Assembly: GCA_015057705.1 (NCBI GenBank)
Contig: SVDU01000018.1
Location: forward strand, 45,380 to 109,379
DNA: 64,000 nt
Source: Paenibacillaceae bacterium
GTDB lineage: Bacteria > Bacillota > Clostridia > Lachnospirales > Lachnospiraceae
Direction: 5' to 3'
Made by a program: the position numbers and the translations under genes
In this document: one piece after another, positions 53,777-61,747 of the stretch
Position numbering within the stretch: the first letter of the stretch is position 1
Layout: each line of letters begins with the position of its first letter
The notes under the pieces: model-generated
Database searches by the model: none
What the model was told of the DNA's origin: nothing
What the model saw: the letters and a program-made list of their open reading frames with translations, nothing else

Positions 53777-54172
53777 ATGAAAATTGCGGTTACTTACGAC
53801 AGAGGAAATGTATTTCAGCATTTTGGACAAACCACACAGTTTAAAATCTATGAGGTGGAAGACAAAAAAGTAATATCACAGGAAATTGCGGATACCAATG
53901 GAGACGGTCACGGTGCCCTGGCAGGTTTTCTGACCAGACTGGGTGTAAAAACTCTTATTTGCGGAGGGCTTGGAGCAGGAGCGAGAACTGCACTGTCAGA
54001 TGCCGGAATCAAGTTATATCCCGGAGTGGAAGGAAAAGCTGATGAGGCGGTAAATTCCCTGCTGTCAGGAAACCTTCAGTTTGATCCGGATACGCAATGC
54101 AGCCATCATCATGAGGGAAGTGAAGATCACGAATGTGGTCATCACCATCACGGAGAGAGCTGCGGTCATTAA
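53777..54172 (+). CDS. NifX/NifB-type dinitrogenase-cofactor domain protein with His-rich tail
   Basis: The 131-residue protein matches the small iron-molybdenum-cofactor-binding fold (KIAVTYDRGNVFQHFGQTTQFKIYE, then LGVKTLICGGLGAGARTAL) found widely in anaerobes lacking nitrogenase. The last 25 residues are rich in His and Cys (SHHHEG, ECGHHHHGESCGH) and probably bind metal. AGGAGG precedes the ATG. It is a single gene closed by a strong terminator; the true function of such stand-alone proteins is unknown. Confidence 0.88.
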   Translation: MKIAVTYDRGNVFQHFGQTTQFKIYEVEDKKVISQEIADTNGDGHGALAGFLTRLGVKTLICGGLGAGARTALSDAGIKLYPGVEGKADEAVNSLLSGNLQFDPDTQCSHHHEGSEDHECGHHHHGESCGH

Positions 54173-54195
54173 TGCAATCAAACATATGGGATCAT

Positions 54196-54240
54196 AAAAT
54201 GCATCCCCGCGGACTGTAAAAGCCGTGGGGATGCATTTTT
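54196..54240. terminator. Strong bidirectional terminator
   Basis: AAAATGCATCCCCGCGG pairs with CCGTGGGGATGCATTTT with few mismatches, flanked by A and T tracts, between convergent genes. Confidence 0.92.
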
Positions 54241-54246
54241 ATTGAA

Positions 54247-55032
54247 TCAGGAGCCGGTGGACTGATAGTGCCTTAGCCCCAATTTCCATAAAAGAAATGC
54301 TGGAATGAGAAAAAGAGTACTAAACAGCGGCAGCAGGCTGTACCACGGGTTTTCTGATTTTCCAGTCAGATATAAAAAAGGATAATACTGGAACAGAGCA
54401 AAGGGAACCAGGTAAGTACAAATTAAAAGAACGGTTTTCCCATAAATTCCGATGGGATACTTCCCGTATTCCCTGGCTCCGTCTGTAAAAACATTCATAA
54501 ATTCCAGTCCCTCCAGAGTAAAAAAACATAAGCATGCAAAAATCAGGTAGATGGCTCCAAAAACACAGACACCGCCTAAAATCATCAGTACTACGAGAAC
54601 GCACCGAAGGGGTGTCCAGTTTATGGAGCTGTAGCAAATCCCATAAACCAGCATGACTACAGCCTGAATAAGCCGGCCGAATCTGGTTAAATCCACCTTG
54701 CTGCAAAGAACCAGAAACAGGCTGTTTTTCGGACGAAGTAAAATACGGTCAAATTCTCCGTTACCGATTATGGTTTCAAAGGTATCCAGACTTCGGAAAA
54801 CGGTTTCTGCCAGTGTAAAAGCCATAAGAGTAATGGAAAAACACAAAAGCACTTCGCTGTAAGAAAATCCTTTCACCTGGTGGAAACGGGTCATCATAAA
54901 ATAGACTCCTAAAAAGACATTAAAGGAGATTAAAAACTGCCCGATTAATGTCATAAAGAATGAAGCTTTGTGCTGCATCATGCTTTTTAAATGCATGAAA
55001 AAGAAATTAACGTAAAGCCTGACTGAATTCAT
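54247..55032 (-). CDS. ABC-2 type permease, DUF990-like, second subunit
   Basis: The 261-residue membrane protein has six hydrophobic segments and begins VRLYVNFFFMHLKSMMQHKASFFMTLIGQF, typical of ABC2_membrane_6 permeases that work as pairs. The segment SLDTFETIIGNGEFDRILLRPKNSLF is the characteristic cytoplasmic loop. It is the last gene of a three-gene minus-strand exporter and lies 12 bases after the first permease. Confidence 0.85.
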   Translation of the reverse strand: MNSVRLYVNFFFMHLKSMMQHKASFFMTLIGQFLISFNVFLGVYFMMTRFHQVKGFSYSEVLLCFSITLMAFTLAETVFRSLDTFETIIGNGEFDRILLRPKNSLFLVLCSKVDLTRFGRLIQAVVMLVYGICYSSINWTPLRCVLVVLMILGGVCVFGAIYLIFACLCFFTLEGLEFMNVFTDGAREYGKYPIGIYGKTVLLICTYLVPFALFQYYPFLYLTGKSENPWYSLLPLFSTLFLIPAFLLWKLGLRHYQSTGS

Positions 55033-55044
55033 GGTATCCTCCTT

Positions 55045-55848
55045 TCAACCGCCCTGTATGACAACCCGTTTTAATGCCCGCTTTTCTAAATACCGCCCGA
55101 TGAGTACAAATGCAAACAGCCAGAATGTCTGTTTTAAGATGCTGTTGGTAACATCGGGGCCTGTTATGTCTCCGGCAAAGATCCGGAACGGAACATTCTG
55201 TGCGGAGGCAAAGGGAAGAAATTCCACAAACGTTCGTACATGGTCAGGAAGAAAAGGAATCGGTATAACGGAACCGCTTAAAAATTCTGCTAAAGAGGTA
55301 ACAAACAGTTTAATCCCCTGTGGAGAAACGGTGTAAAACACGGACATATAAATAATCATGTTAAAAGCCACAATGAGAAGCAGTCCCAGTGTCATGGACA
55401 AAATTGTAATTGCCCAGGTTTTCACATCTCCCGGCAGTGTAAGTCCAAAGGGAGCAGGAAGAAACCAGGAAAATATCAGGATGGGCATGCATCGCAGCAC
55501 TGCTTTGGAAAGCCGGACTGCCAGACCTCTGACAAACCACATATCGTATAGGCGGACCGGCCTGCATAATTCATAGGCCACATCTCCGGTTGTGATGGAA
55601 TTGAAAAGTTCTGATTCCCAGAACCAGACCATATAAAGAGCCAGAAATGCCTGCTGGAGCCACACATATGTGGACAGCGCTTCAAAGGTCATGGGGAAGC
55701 TTTCGGGGGAAGCCTGGTAGAACGCTCTGAATAAAAGGATCTCCATGGATCCCCATACAAATTGTGTCACCATACCTGAAAGTGCGGCAGTGCGGTATTG
55801 CAGTCCCCTGATAAAACGGATACGGAAAAAAGACCAGTATTTTTTCAT
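55045..55848 (-). CDS. ABC-2 type permease, DUF990-like, first subunit
   Basis: The 267-residue protein has six hydrophobic segments and the motifs SITTGDVAYELCRPVRLYDMWFVRGL and FLSGSVIPIPFLPDHV, seen in ABC2_membrane_6 permeases. It is preceded by the ATPase gene 11 bases upstream and probably forms a heterodimer with the second permease. Relatives export antibiotics, viologens or lipids; the substrate is unknown. Confidence 0.85.
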   Translation of the reverse strand: MKKYWSFFRIRFIRGLQYRTAALSGMVTQFVWGSMEILLFRAFYQASPESFPMTFEALSTYVWLQQAFLALYMVWFWESELFNSITTGDVAYELCRPVRLYDMWFVRGLAVRLSKAVLRCMPILIFSWFLPAPFGLTLPGDVKTWAITILSMTLGLLLIVAFNMIIYMSVFYTVSPQGIKLFVTSLAEFLSGSVIPIPFLPDHVRTFVEFLPFASAQNVPFRIFAGDITGPDVTNSILKQTFWLFAFVLIGRYLEKRALKRVVIQGG

Positions 55849-55859
55849 CTCGTCCCCTC

Positions 55860-56660
55860 CTAAATCTGAAATTCCCGGTAAAGGGAGGCAACAATTTCAT
55901 CCAAGGTGGCGCATGGGGGCTCACACCGGGATTTCAAATCGGAAAGAGTTCCGTCCAATAAAAGACGGCCTTTTCCGATCAGCAAAACCCTGTCTGCAAG
56001 TGCATCAATATCCTGCATGTCATGAGTGGTAAGAAGAACCGTGGTTTTGTGGATCCGGTTTAGCTTTCTGATAAAATCCCGGACTGCCAGCTTTGATACG
56101 GCATCCAGTCCAATGGTGGGTTCATCAAGAAAAAGGATCTTTGGGGTATGGAGAAGAGAGGCTGCTATTTCACAGCGCATGCGCTGACCCAGGGAAAGCT
56201 GTCTTGCCGGAGTTTTAATTATCTCTTCCAGTGCAAGGAGTTCAGTGAGTTCTTCTAATGTAGTTAAGTATTGGTGTCTGGGGATCTCGTAGATGTCGCG
56301 GAGCAGTTCAAAAGAATCAATTACAGGAACATCCCACCAAAGCTGGGTGCGCTGACCGAATACAACGCCAATGTCCTTTACATGTTCCCTTCTGTCCTTC
56401 CATGGAATACGGCCGTTAATCAGGCATGTTCCATTATCCGGAGTTAAAATGCCGCTTAAAATTTTAATGGTGGAGCTTTTTCCGGCACCGTTGGGGCCAA
56501 TATAGCCGACCATCTCTCCGTCTCCGATGGAAAAGGAAATATCGGACAGAGCATGGACCGTGTCGGTCTCCTTGTGAAAAAGCGCCTTTACTGCATTGGA
56601 AAATCCGGCACTTCTTCTTGTGACTTTGAACGTCTTGTTCATGTGTTCCACTTGAATCAT
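55860..56660 (-). CDS. ABC transporter ATP-binding protein of the ABC-2 exporter
   Basis: The 266-residue ATPase has Walker A GPNGAGKSST, the Q loop, signature LSLGQRMRCEIA, Walker B ILFLDEPTIGLDA and the H loop TTHDMQD. The LSLGQRMR form is typical of DUF990-type exporters. The start is placed at 56660 where an AGGAGG site precedes MIQVEH; a longer frame to 56699 has none. It heads the three-gene minus-strand operon. Confidence 0.92.
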   Translation of the reverse strand: MIQVEHMNKTFKVTRRSAGFSNAVKALFHKETDTVHALSDISFSIGDGEMVGYIGPNGAGKSSTIKILSGILTPDNGTCLINGRIPWKDRREHVKDIGVVFGQRTQLWWDVPVIDSFELLRDIYEIPRHQYLTTLEELTELLALEEIIKTPARQLSLGQRMRCEIAASLLHTPKILFLDEPTIGLDAVSKLAVRDFIRKLNRIHKTTVLLTTHDMQDIDALADRVLLIGKGRLLLDGTLSDLKSRCEPPCATLDEIVASLYREFQI

Positions 56661-56922
56661 ATAAATTCCTCCTGGTAGTAATATTTGAGAACGATTCATT
56701 CCTGCAGCGGGCAGCTCCTGCCGTAAAAGGGAAGAGGTCTGTCATAACTGGTCAGAACGTTCTAATATCTTTCCAAGCGGTCAGTGCAGGCTATACAGCC
56801 AGCACAGCTCTCCGGAATTCATTCCGGGGACTCTACCGTGGTATCAATATTCTCTTTTCCTGAATTAAGATGTGAGTTTAGATATGGAAAAGGACTTATA
56901 GTCTATCATCACAGGAAAAAAG

Positions 56923-56970
56923 TGTCAATACCCTGGCAAAAGGTACTGTCAATACCCTGGCAAAAGGTAC
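56923..56970. repeat. Perfect tandem duplication of 24 bases
   Basis: Bases 56923-56946 and 56947-56970 are identical, each starting TGTCAATACCC and ending AAAAGGTAC. The unit ends exactly where the -35 box (TTGACA) of the cad promoter begins. Each unit contains a TGTCAA resembling the reverse of TTGACA. Confidence 0.95.
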
Positions 56971-56999
56971 TTGACAAATTATTAAATAATGATTAATAT
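56971..56999 (+). promoter_or_regulatory. Promoter of the cad operon
   Basis: TTGACA (56971-56976) and TAATAT (56994-56999) are separated by 17 bases. Confidence 0.7.
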
Positions 57000-57001
57000 T
57001 A

Positions 57002-57026
57002 ACATATGAACAGTTATTCACATATT
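57002..57026 (+). promoter_or_regulatory. ArsR/SmtB-type operator
   Basis: ACATATGAA and TTCACATAT are arranged as an imperfect inverted repeat containing TGAA-N6-TTCA (57007-57020), the core recognised by SmtB/CzrA/CadC repressors. It lies just downstream of the -10 box and upstream of the repressor gene, as expected for autorepression released by metal. Confidence 0.8.
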
Positions 57027-57046
57027 AATATGTAAGGAGGTATCAG

Positions 57047-57427
57047 ATGGCAGAAGAAGAGAAAACCGTTCGTGACGGGGATATTGATCAGTGTGATTTT
57101 ATCTGTGTCCATGAGAATGTTGTAAATCAGGTATTAAAAGCCATGCCAAAAGAGCAGCAGCTCATGGATCTTGCAGATTTTTTTAAAATTTTTGGCGACC
57201 CGACGAGAATCAGAATTCTCTATGTGCTCAGCCAGTCCCAGATGTGTGTCTGTGACATTGCCAATCTGCTTCAGATGGGGCAGTCGGCCATTTCCCATCA
57301 GCTTCGTGTGTTAAAGCAGATGCGCCTGGTGAAGTTTAAAAGAGAAGGAAAAACCGTTTTTTATTCTCTGGCAGATGGTCATATACAAACCATTCTGGCG
57401 CAGGGAATGGAGCATATCAGCGAATAA
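57047..57427 (+). CDS. ArsR/SmtB-family metal-sensing repressor (CadC-like)
   Basis: The 126-residue repressor has the winged helix FGDPTRIRILYVLSQS ... GQSAISHQLRVLKQMRLV. Potential metal ligands are Cys16 and Cys20 (QCDFIC), Cys67 and Cys69 (MCVCD), matching the alpha3N cadmium/lead site of CadC, and Asp110, His112, His123 and Glu126, matching the alpha5 zinc site. Loss of DNA binding on metal loading would free the operator immediately upstream. AAGGAGG precedes the ATG. It heads the operon with the HMA protein and the P-type ATPase. Confidence 0.92.
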   Translation: MAEEEKTVRDGDIDQCDFICVHENVVNQVLKAMPKEQQLMDLADFFKIFGDPTRIRILYVLSQSQMCVCDIANLLQMGQSAISHQLRVLKQMRLVKFKREGKTVFYSLADGHIQTILAQGMEHISE

Positions 57428-57466
57428 GGATTTACATCAAATAGAGAGAAAAGGAGACGAGGAAAG

Positions 57467-57691
57467 ATGAAAAAAATAGTTAAATTAGAGGGCCTTTGCT
57501 GTGCAAACTGTGCAGCTAAAATTGAAGAAGAGGTTAAAAAATTAAATGGTGTGGAAAGCGCATCCTTAAGCTTTATGACCCAGAGATTAACCATGGAAGT
57601 TTTAGAAGAAAAAGTGGATGAGATTATGGAAGCAGCCAGAAAAACAGCCTATAAGATTGAACCGGAAGCAGAATTTAAAGTCCTTCGGTAA
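57467..57691 (+). CDS. Heavy-metal-associated (HMA) domain protein
   Basis: The 74-residue protein is a single HMA fold with metal ligands in LCCANCAAKIE. It resembles the N-terminal metal-binding domain of cadmium/zinc ATPases, here as a separate protein. It lies between the repressor and the ATPase genes (16 bases before the latter) and probably hands metal to the pump. Confidence 0.9.
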   Translation: MKKIVKLEGLCCANCAAKIEEEVKKLNGVESASLSFMTQRLTMEVLEEKVDEIMEAARKTAYKIEPEAEFKVLR

Positions 57692-57706
57692 GCAAAAGGA
57701 GCAGTT

Positions 57707-59584
57707 ATGACAAAGAAACAGAAAATCATGGGAATCAGACTGGTCATAAGTGCCGTATTCTTTGCTCTTGCCATGGCGGCCGAGGGAAAAGTTTTCTGGT
57801 ACTGGATCTTATTTATTATCTCTTACCTGGCTGCAGGTTATGATATCCCCTTAAGAGCAGTCAGAAATATAAAAAATGGTCAGTTCTTTGATGAAAACTT
57901 TTTAATGTCAGTGGCAACCTTTGGAGCAATCGGGATCGGAGCTCTGGAAGAAGCGGTGGGCGTTATGCTGTTTTATCAGATTGGTGAGCTGTTTAACGAT
58001 TATGCAGTAAACAGGTCAAGAAAATCCATAACAGATCTTATGGACATTAATCCGGAATATGCCAATCTGCTTCGTGATGGAGCGGAGGAGAAGGTAGATC
58101 CCTATGAAGTGGACGTTGACGATATCATTGTTGTAAAGCCTGGAGAAAAAGTTCCCCTTGACGGAGTTGTGGTGAAAGGCAGCAGCAGTCTTGACACCAA
58201 AGCATTAACCGGGGAATCCATGCCTGTGGAGATCAAAGAGAATGATCCGGTTATAAGCGGCTCCATCAATTTAAATGGTGTTTTAGAGGTTCGGGTTACC
58301 AGACTTTTTGATGATTCCACAGTTGCCAAAATTCTGGAACTGGTGGAGAATGCCAGTTCCAGAAAGGCCAGAGCAGAAAACTTTATCACCAGATTTGCAA
58401 GAGTCTATACGCCTGTTGTCGTAGTGCTTGCTTTAATGCTTGGTGTGATACCACCTTTATTCACCGGTGACTGGGGAACCTGGATTTACCGTGCCTGCAG
58501 CTTTTTAGTTGTTTCCTGTCCCTGTGCACTGGTAATATCCGTTCCATTAAGCTTTTTTGGAGGACTTGGAGCGGCCTCTGGTCAGGGAATTCTGTTAAAG
58601 GGAAGCAATTATCTGGAAGCCATGGCAAATCTGGATACGGTGGTTTTTGATAAAACAGGAACCCTGACAACCGGAAAATTCCAGGTTACCAGTGTGGATC
58701 CCCTTTCAGAAACAAAAGAAGAGCTCTTAGAGCTTGCTGCCTATGGTGAATTTCATTCCAATCACCCAATTGCCCATTCGGTAAAAGAAGCTTACGGGAA
58801 AGCGCTTGATCCGTCAATGGTAGGCGCTGCGGAAGAAATTGCAGGATTTGGAGTAAAAACAAGGGTTTTTACACAGAATAAGGAAAGAGAGCTTTATATT
58901 GGGAATGCCAGACTTATGGAAAGACAGGGAATTGCTGTAAATGCAGCAGATTCCATGGCAGGAACAACCCTTTATATAGCAGATAAGAACACGTATCTGG
59001 GCAGTGTAACGATTTCAGATACCATCAGGGAAGATGTTCCACAAGCTTTAAAGGGCTTAAGGGCAGCTGGCGTGAAAAAGTTAGTGATGCTTACCGGCGA
59101 CAAACCTGAGGTAGGAAAAATGGTGGGCGAAAAGCTTGGACTTGATGAGGTTCATGGTGGCCTTCTTCCCGGCGATAAAGTAGGTAAGGTGGAAGAGCTG
59201 CTGACAAAGAAACATAAGGATGCAGCGCTTGCATTTGTTGGAGACGGAATCAACGATGCACCGGTTCTTGCCCGTGCCGATGTAGGAATTGCCATGGGTC
59301 AGATTGGCTCTGATGCAGCCGTGGAAGCGGCAGACGTGGTAATCATGACCGATGAGCTTACGAAACTGGTTGATACAATCCTGATTGCCAGAAAAACTGT
59401 GGGAATTGTAAAGCAGAATATTATTTTTGCCATTGGTGTGAAGGTGCTGATTCTGATCCTTTCAGCTGCAGGAATTGCTACCATGTGGGCAGCTGTTTTC
59501 GGTGATGTAGGCGTTTCTGTGCTTGCGATCTTAAATGCAGTCCGGGCGCTCCGGTATCAAAGCAGGAATGAAAAAACACATTGA
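57707..59584 (+). CDS. cadA: P1B-type cadmium/zinc/lead-exporting ATPase
   Basis: The 625-residue membrane pump has eight predicted transmembrane segments. Motifs are TGES (169-172), the metal-binding CPC (Cys271-Cys273), the phosphorylation site DKTGT at Asp315, the SNHPIAHS loop, and GDGINDAPVLARADVGIAMG. CPC with this flanking sequence belongs to the CadA/ZntA branch. It has no N-terminal HMA domain; that function is supplied by the adjacent 74-residue protein. The stop codon overlaps the -35 box of the glnA promoter. Confidence 0.93.
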   Translation: MTKKQKIMGIRLVISAVFFALAMAAEGKVFWYWILFIISYLAAGYDIPLRAVRNIKNGQFFDENFLMSVATFGAIGIGALEEAVGVMLFYQIGELFNDYAVNRSRKSITDLMDINPEYANLLRDGAEEKVDPYEVDVDDIIVVKPGEKVPLDGVVVKGSSSLDTKALTGESMPVEIKENDPVISGSINLNGVLEVRVTRLFDDSTVAKILELVENASSRKARAENFITRFARVYTPVVVVLALMLGVIPPLFTGDWGTWIYRACSFLVVSCPCALVISVPLSFFGGLGAASGQGILLKGSNYLEAMANLDTVVFDKTGTLTTGKFQVTSVDPLSETKEELLELAAYGEFHSNHPIAHSVKEAYGKALDPSMVGAAEEIAGFGVKTRVFTQNKERELYIGNARLMERQGIAVNAADSMAGTTLYIADKNTYLGSVTISDTIREDVPQALKGLRAAGVKKLVMLTGDKPEVGKMVGEKLGLDEVHGGLLPGDKVGKVEELLTKKHKDAALAFVGDGINDAPVLARADVGIAMGQIGSDAAVEAADVVIMTDELTKLVDTILIARKTVGIVKQNIIFAIGVKVLILILSAAGIATMWAAVFGDVGVSVLAILNAVRALRYQSRNEKTH

Positions 59585-59609
59585 CAAATTTTTTTCCAGC
59601 TGTTATATT
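59581..59609 (+). promoter_or_regulatory. Promoter of the glnA operon
   Basis: TTGACA (59581-59586) and TATATT (59604-59609) have an exact 17-base spacer. The -35 overlaps the stop codon of cadA, so the leader starts near 59616. Confidence 0.85.
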
Positions 59610-59615
59610 TTACAC

Positions 59616-59803
59616 ATATGACGGGGTGGTGCGAAGATGGTCCATGAAGTGAGGCTGTGTTTGCCCACCCTTTTTCTAAGTATTATTGTCTTCAGGAACC
59701 TCGTTCCCCATAGAGCTAAGACGCTTTGCAAGGATCGCATAAGTGGCAAAGAGTCCCATAAGGAGGGGCTCTTTATTCAATCATGAGAAAAGGAGAGTGT
59801 TTT
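59616..59803 (+). promoter_or_regulatory. Structured glnA leader, candidate ANTAR-controlled attenuator
   Basis: The roughly 190-base leader contains two hairpins of terminator type. The first pairs GGGTGG (59624-59629) with CCACCC (59665-59670) and is followed by TTTTT. The second pairs AAAGAGTCCC (59748-59757) with GGGGCTCTTT (59765-59774). Between them, AGAGC/GCTTT closes a hexaloop (59712-59727), and CTTTGC (59724-59729) can pair with GCAAAG (59746-59751), which shares bases with the second hairpin, so the two folds exclude each other. An ANTAR-domain protein is encoded two genes down. The ANTAR hexaloop consensus is matched only partly, so assignment is tentative. Confidence 0.5.
59623..59675 (+). 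terminator. Hairpin with T tract in the glnA leader
   Basis: GGGTGG pairs with CCACCC, continued by a GC pair past a bulge, and a five-T run follows. It could end cadA transcripts reading through, attenuate glnA, or both. Confidence 0.6.
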
Positions 59804-61141
59804 ATGAGCAAGTACAGCAAAGAAGATATTTTCCGCATTGTGGAAGAAGAAGATGTGGAATTTATCCGTCTTCAGTTTACCGATATATTCGGCATGTTAA
59901 AAAACGTTGCAATCACAAAGAATATGCTGGGAAAAGCCCTGGATAACCGCTGTATGTTTGATGGTTCTTCCATAGAGGGGTTTGTAAGAAGTGAAGAATC
60001 TGATATGTATCTTTATCCGGATCTGGATACCTTTGAGATATTCCCATGGCGTCCCCAGCAGGGGAAAGTTGCAAGGCTGATGTGCGATGTACACTGCCCC
60101 GACCAGACTCCTTTTGAAGGAGATCCCCGGTTTGTTATGAAAAAGGTATTAAAAAAAGCAAGTGATATGGGGTTTGTATTTCATGCAGGTCCGGAATGCG
60201 AATTTTTCCTTTTTCACATGGATGAGGAAGGTCAGCCCACCACAGATACTCATGAAATGGCAGGCTATTTTGATGTGGCCCCCATTGATCAGGCAGAGAA
60301 TGTCCGAAGAGACATGATCCTTACCCTGGAAGAGATGGGCTTTATGATTGAGGCATCCCACCACGAGATTGCCCCGGGTCAGCATGAGATTGATTTTCAG
60401 TACGCAGAAGGTATGGTGACGGCTGATAATATTATGACATTTAAGATGGCAGTTAAGGCAATTGCAAAGCGCCACGGTCTTCATGCCACCTTTATGCCAA
60501 AACCCAAGGCTGGTGTCAATGGTTCCGGAATGCACATTAACATGTCCCTTTCTGATTTATCAGGTAAGAATATGTTTGAAGATCCGGAGGATGTGCTGGG
60601 ATTAAGCCAGACGGCTTACCAGTTTATGGCAGGCATTCTCCATCATATGCAGGGAATGACTATTTTAACCAATCCGCTGGTCAATTCCTACAAACGTCTT
60701 GTACCCGGATATGATGCTCCGGTTTATGTGGCATGGTCAGCCCGTTCCAACCGAAGCTCTATGATTAAGATTCCCTGTGCAAGAGGAGAAAGTACACGCA
60801 TCGAGCTACGAAGCCCGGATTCTGCTGTAAATCCCTATCTGGCACTTGCTGCCTGTCTGGCGGCAGGACTTGACGGCATTGAAAAGAAGATGACTCCGCC
60901 GGAAAGTGTGGACTGCAATGGTTATTCCATGTCGGTAGAGGAGATGGCTTCAAAAGGAATTGAGCAGCTTCCGGAAACACTGGGAGAGGCCATTGAAATG
61001 TTCCGTAAGGATGAGTTTATGAAAGAAGTGCTGGGTGAGCACATTTATACCAAATACTTAGAGGCAAAGGAAGCTGAATGGCGTATGTTCCGTGCGCAGG
61101 TAACGGACTGGGAAGTGGAAGAATACTTATACAAGTATTGA
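59804..61141 (+). CDS. glnA: Glutamine synthetase type I
   Basis: The 445-residue cytosolic enzyme makes glutamine from glutamate, ammonia and ATP. Motifs are FDGSSIEGF, the metal-binding GPECEFFLF, the [13 protein letters not shown] nucleotide/glutamate segment, and [15 protein letters not shown]. It has GSI-alpha length and no NLYDLPPEE adenylylation loop, so control is by feedback and expression. ATG 59804 follows AAAGGAGAG; an ATG at 59783 overlaps that site. It is the first gene of glnA-ANTAR-dapF-dapL. Confidence 0.96.
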   Translation: MSKYSKEDIFRIVEEEDVEFIRLQFTDIFGMLKNVAITKNMLGKALDNRCMFDGSSIEGFVRSEESDMYLYPDLDTFEIFPWRPQQGKVARLMCDVHCPDQTPFEGDPRFVMKKVLKKASDMGFVFHAGPECEFFLFHMDEEGQPTTDTHEMAGYFDVAPIDQAENVRRDMILTLEEMGFMIEASHHEIAPGQHEIDFQYAEGMVTADNIMTFKMAVKAIAKRHGLHATFMPKPKAGVNGSGMHINMSLSDLSGKNMFEDPEDVLGLSQTAYQFMAGILHHMQGMTILTNPLVNSYKRLVPGYDAPVYVAWSARSNRSSMIKIPCARGESTRIELRSPDSAVNPYLALAACLAAGLDGIEKKMTPPESVDCNGYSMSVEEMASKGIEQLPETLGEAIEMFRKDEFMKEVLGEHIYTKYLEAKEAEWRMFRAQVTDWEVEEYLYKY

Positions 61142-61183
61142 TAGATCCCGTTCCCTGATACTGTTATCTGGAGGTGAGAGTGT

Positions 61184-61732
61184 TTGACCAATGTGATTGT
61201 GGCATTTTCAAAAGCAGAGGATGCGAAAAATATAAAGAATATTCTTATGAAAAACGGCTTTTCGGTCTCGGCAGTCTGCACCTCCGGCGCTCAGACGGTC
61301 AACAGCGCGGATGAGCTGGGCAGCGGAATTGTAGTATGCGGCTGCAGGTTTGCGGATATGGTGTATCAGGAGATTTATGAATGTCTCCCAAAAGGGATGC
61401 TCATGCTCCTGGTAGCGTCACCCAGCCAGTGGAGTGGCAGGGCACCGGATGATATGGTCTGTCTTGGACTGCCTTTAAAGGTTCAGGATCTTTTAAGTAC
61501 CTTAGAGATGATGATGGAATCTCTGGCAAAAAGGCGGAAGAAGTTAAAGAGTCAGCCAAAGGAAAGAAGCGGAGAAGAGCAGGAGCTGATTAAGCAGGCC
61601 AAGGAACTTTTAATGGAACGGAATCATATGACAGAATCAGAAGCGCACCGTTACATTCAAAAGTGCAGTATGGACAGCGGAACCAACATGGTGGAGACTG
61701 CCCAGATGATCATGAGCCTTATTAATATTTAA
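61184..61732 (+). CDS. ANTAR-domain RNA-binding antiterminator with pseudo-receiver
   Basis: The 182-residue protein has an N-terminal receiver-like domain (1-112) and a C-terminal ANTAR domain (about 125-182, LIKQAKELLMERNHMTESEAHRYIQKCSMDSG). ANTAR proteins bind paired RNA hairpins and prevent terminator formation. The usual phospho-accepting Asp is missing: the strand reads GIVVCGCRFADM, with Gly at the site. Control must therefore come from something other than a histidine kinase, perhaps direct contact with glutamine synthetase or a metabolite. The start is a TTG at 61184, with GGAGGTGA six bases upstream. It lies 42 bases after glnA. Confidence 0.9.
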   Translation: MTNVIVAFSKAEDAKNIKNILMKNGFSVSAVCTSGAQTVNSADELGSGIVVCGCRFADMVYQEIYECLPKGMLMLLVASPSQWSGRAPDDMVCLGLPLKVQDLLSTLEMMMESLAKRRKKLKSQPKERSGEEQELIKQAKELLMERNHMTESEAHRYIQKCSMDSGTNMVETAQMIMSLINI

Positions 61733-61747
61733 CAGTGGGGTATTAAG

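Larger units (their letters stand above)
56661..57046. other. Divergent intergenic stretch of 386 bases
   Basis: Contents seen are the palindrome AGAACGTTCT at 56754-56763, a seven-base inverted repeat CCGGAAT/ATTCCGG at 56812-56827, a 24-base perfect tandem duplication (56923-56970), the promoter and operator of the cad operon, and the leader of the minus-strand exporter, for which no clear promoter was found. Confidence 0.65.

Noticed and set aside
56754..56763. Palindrome AGAACGTTCT as a LexA box
   Set aside because: The clostridial SOS box needs four bases between GAAC and GTTC; here there are none, and no SOS gene is adjacent.
56784..56996. Open frame of 70 codons containing an eight-residue repeat
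   Set aside because: The repeat arises only because the 24-base tandem duplication is a multiple of three; there is no ribosome site and the frame runs through the cad promoter.
59621..59640. T-box-like GGGTGG sequence in the glnA leader
   Set aside because: It lies at the 5' end of the leader instead of before the terminator, the ACCGCG part is missing and no specifier stem was found.
59743..59946. Open frame across the glnA leader
   Set aside because: It overlaps the leader hairpin and the start of glnA in another frame, and has no family resemblance.
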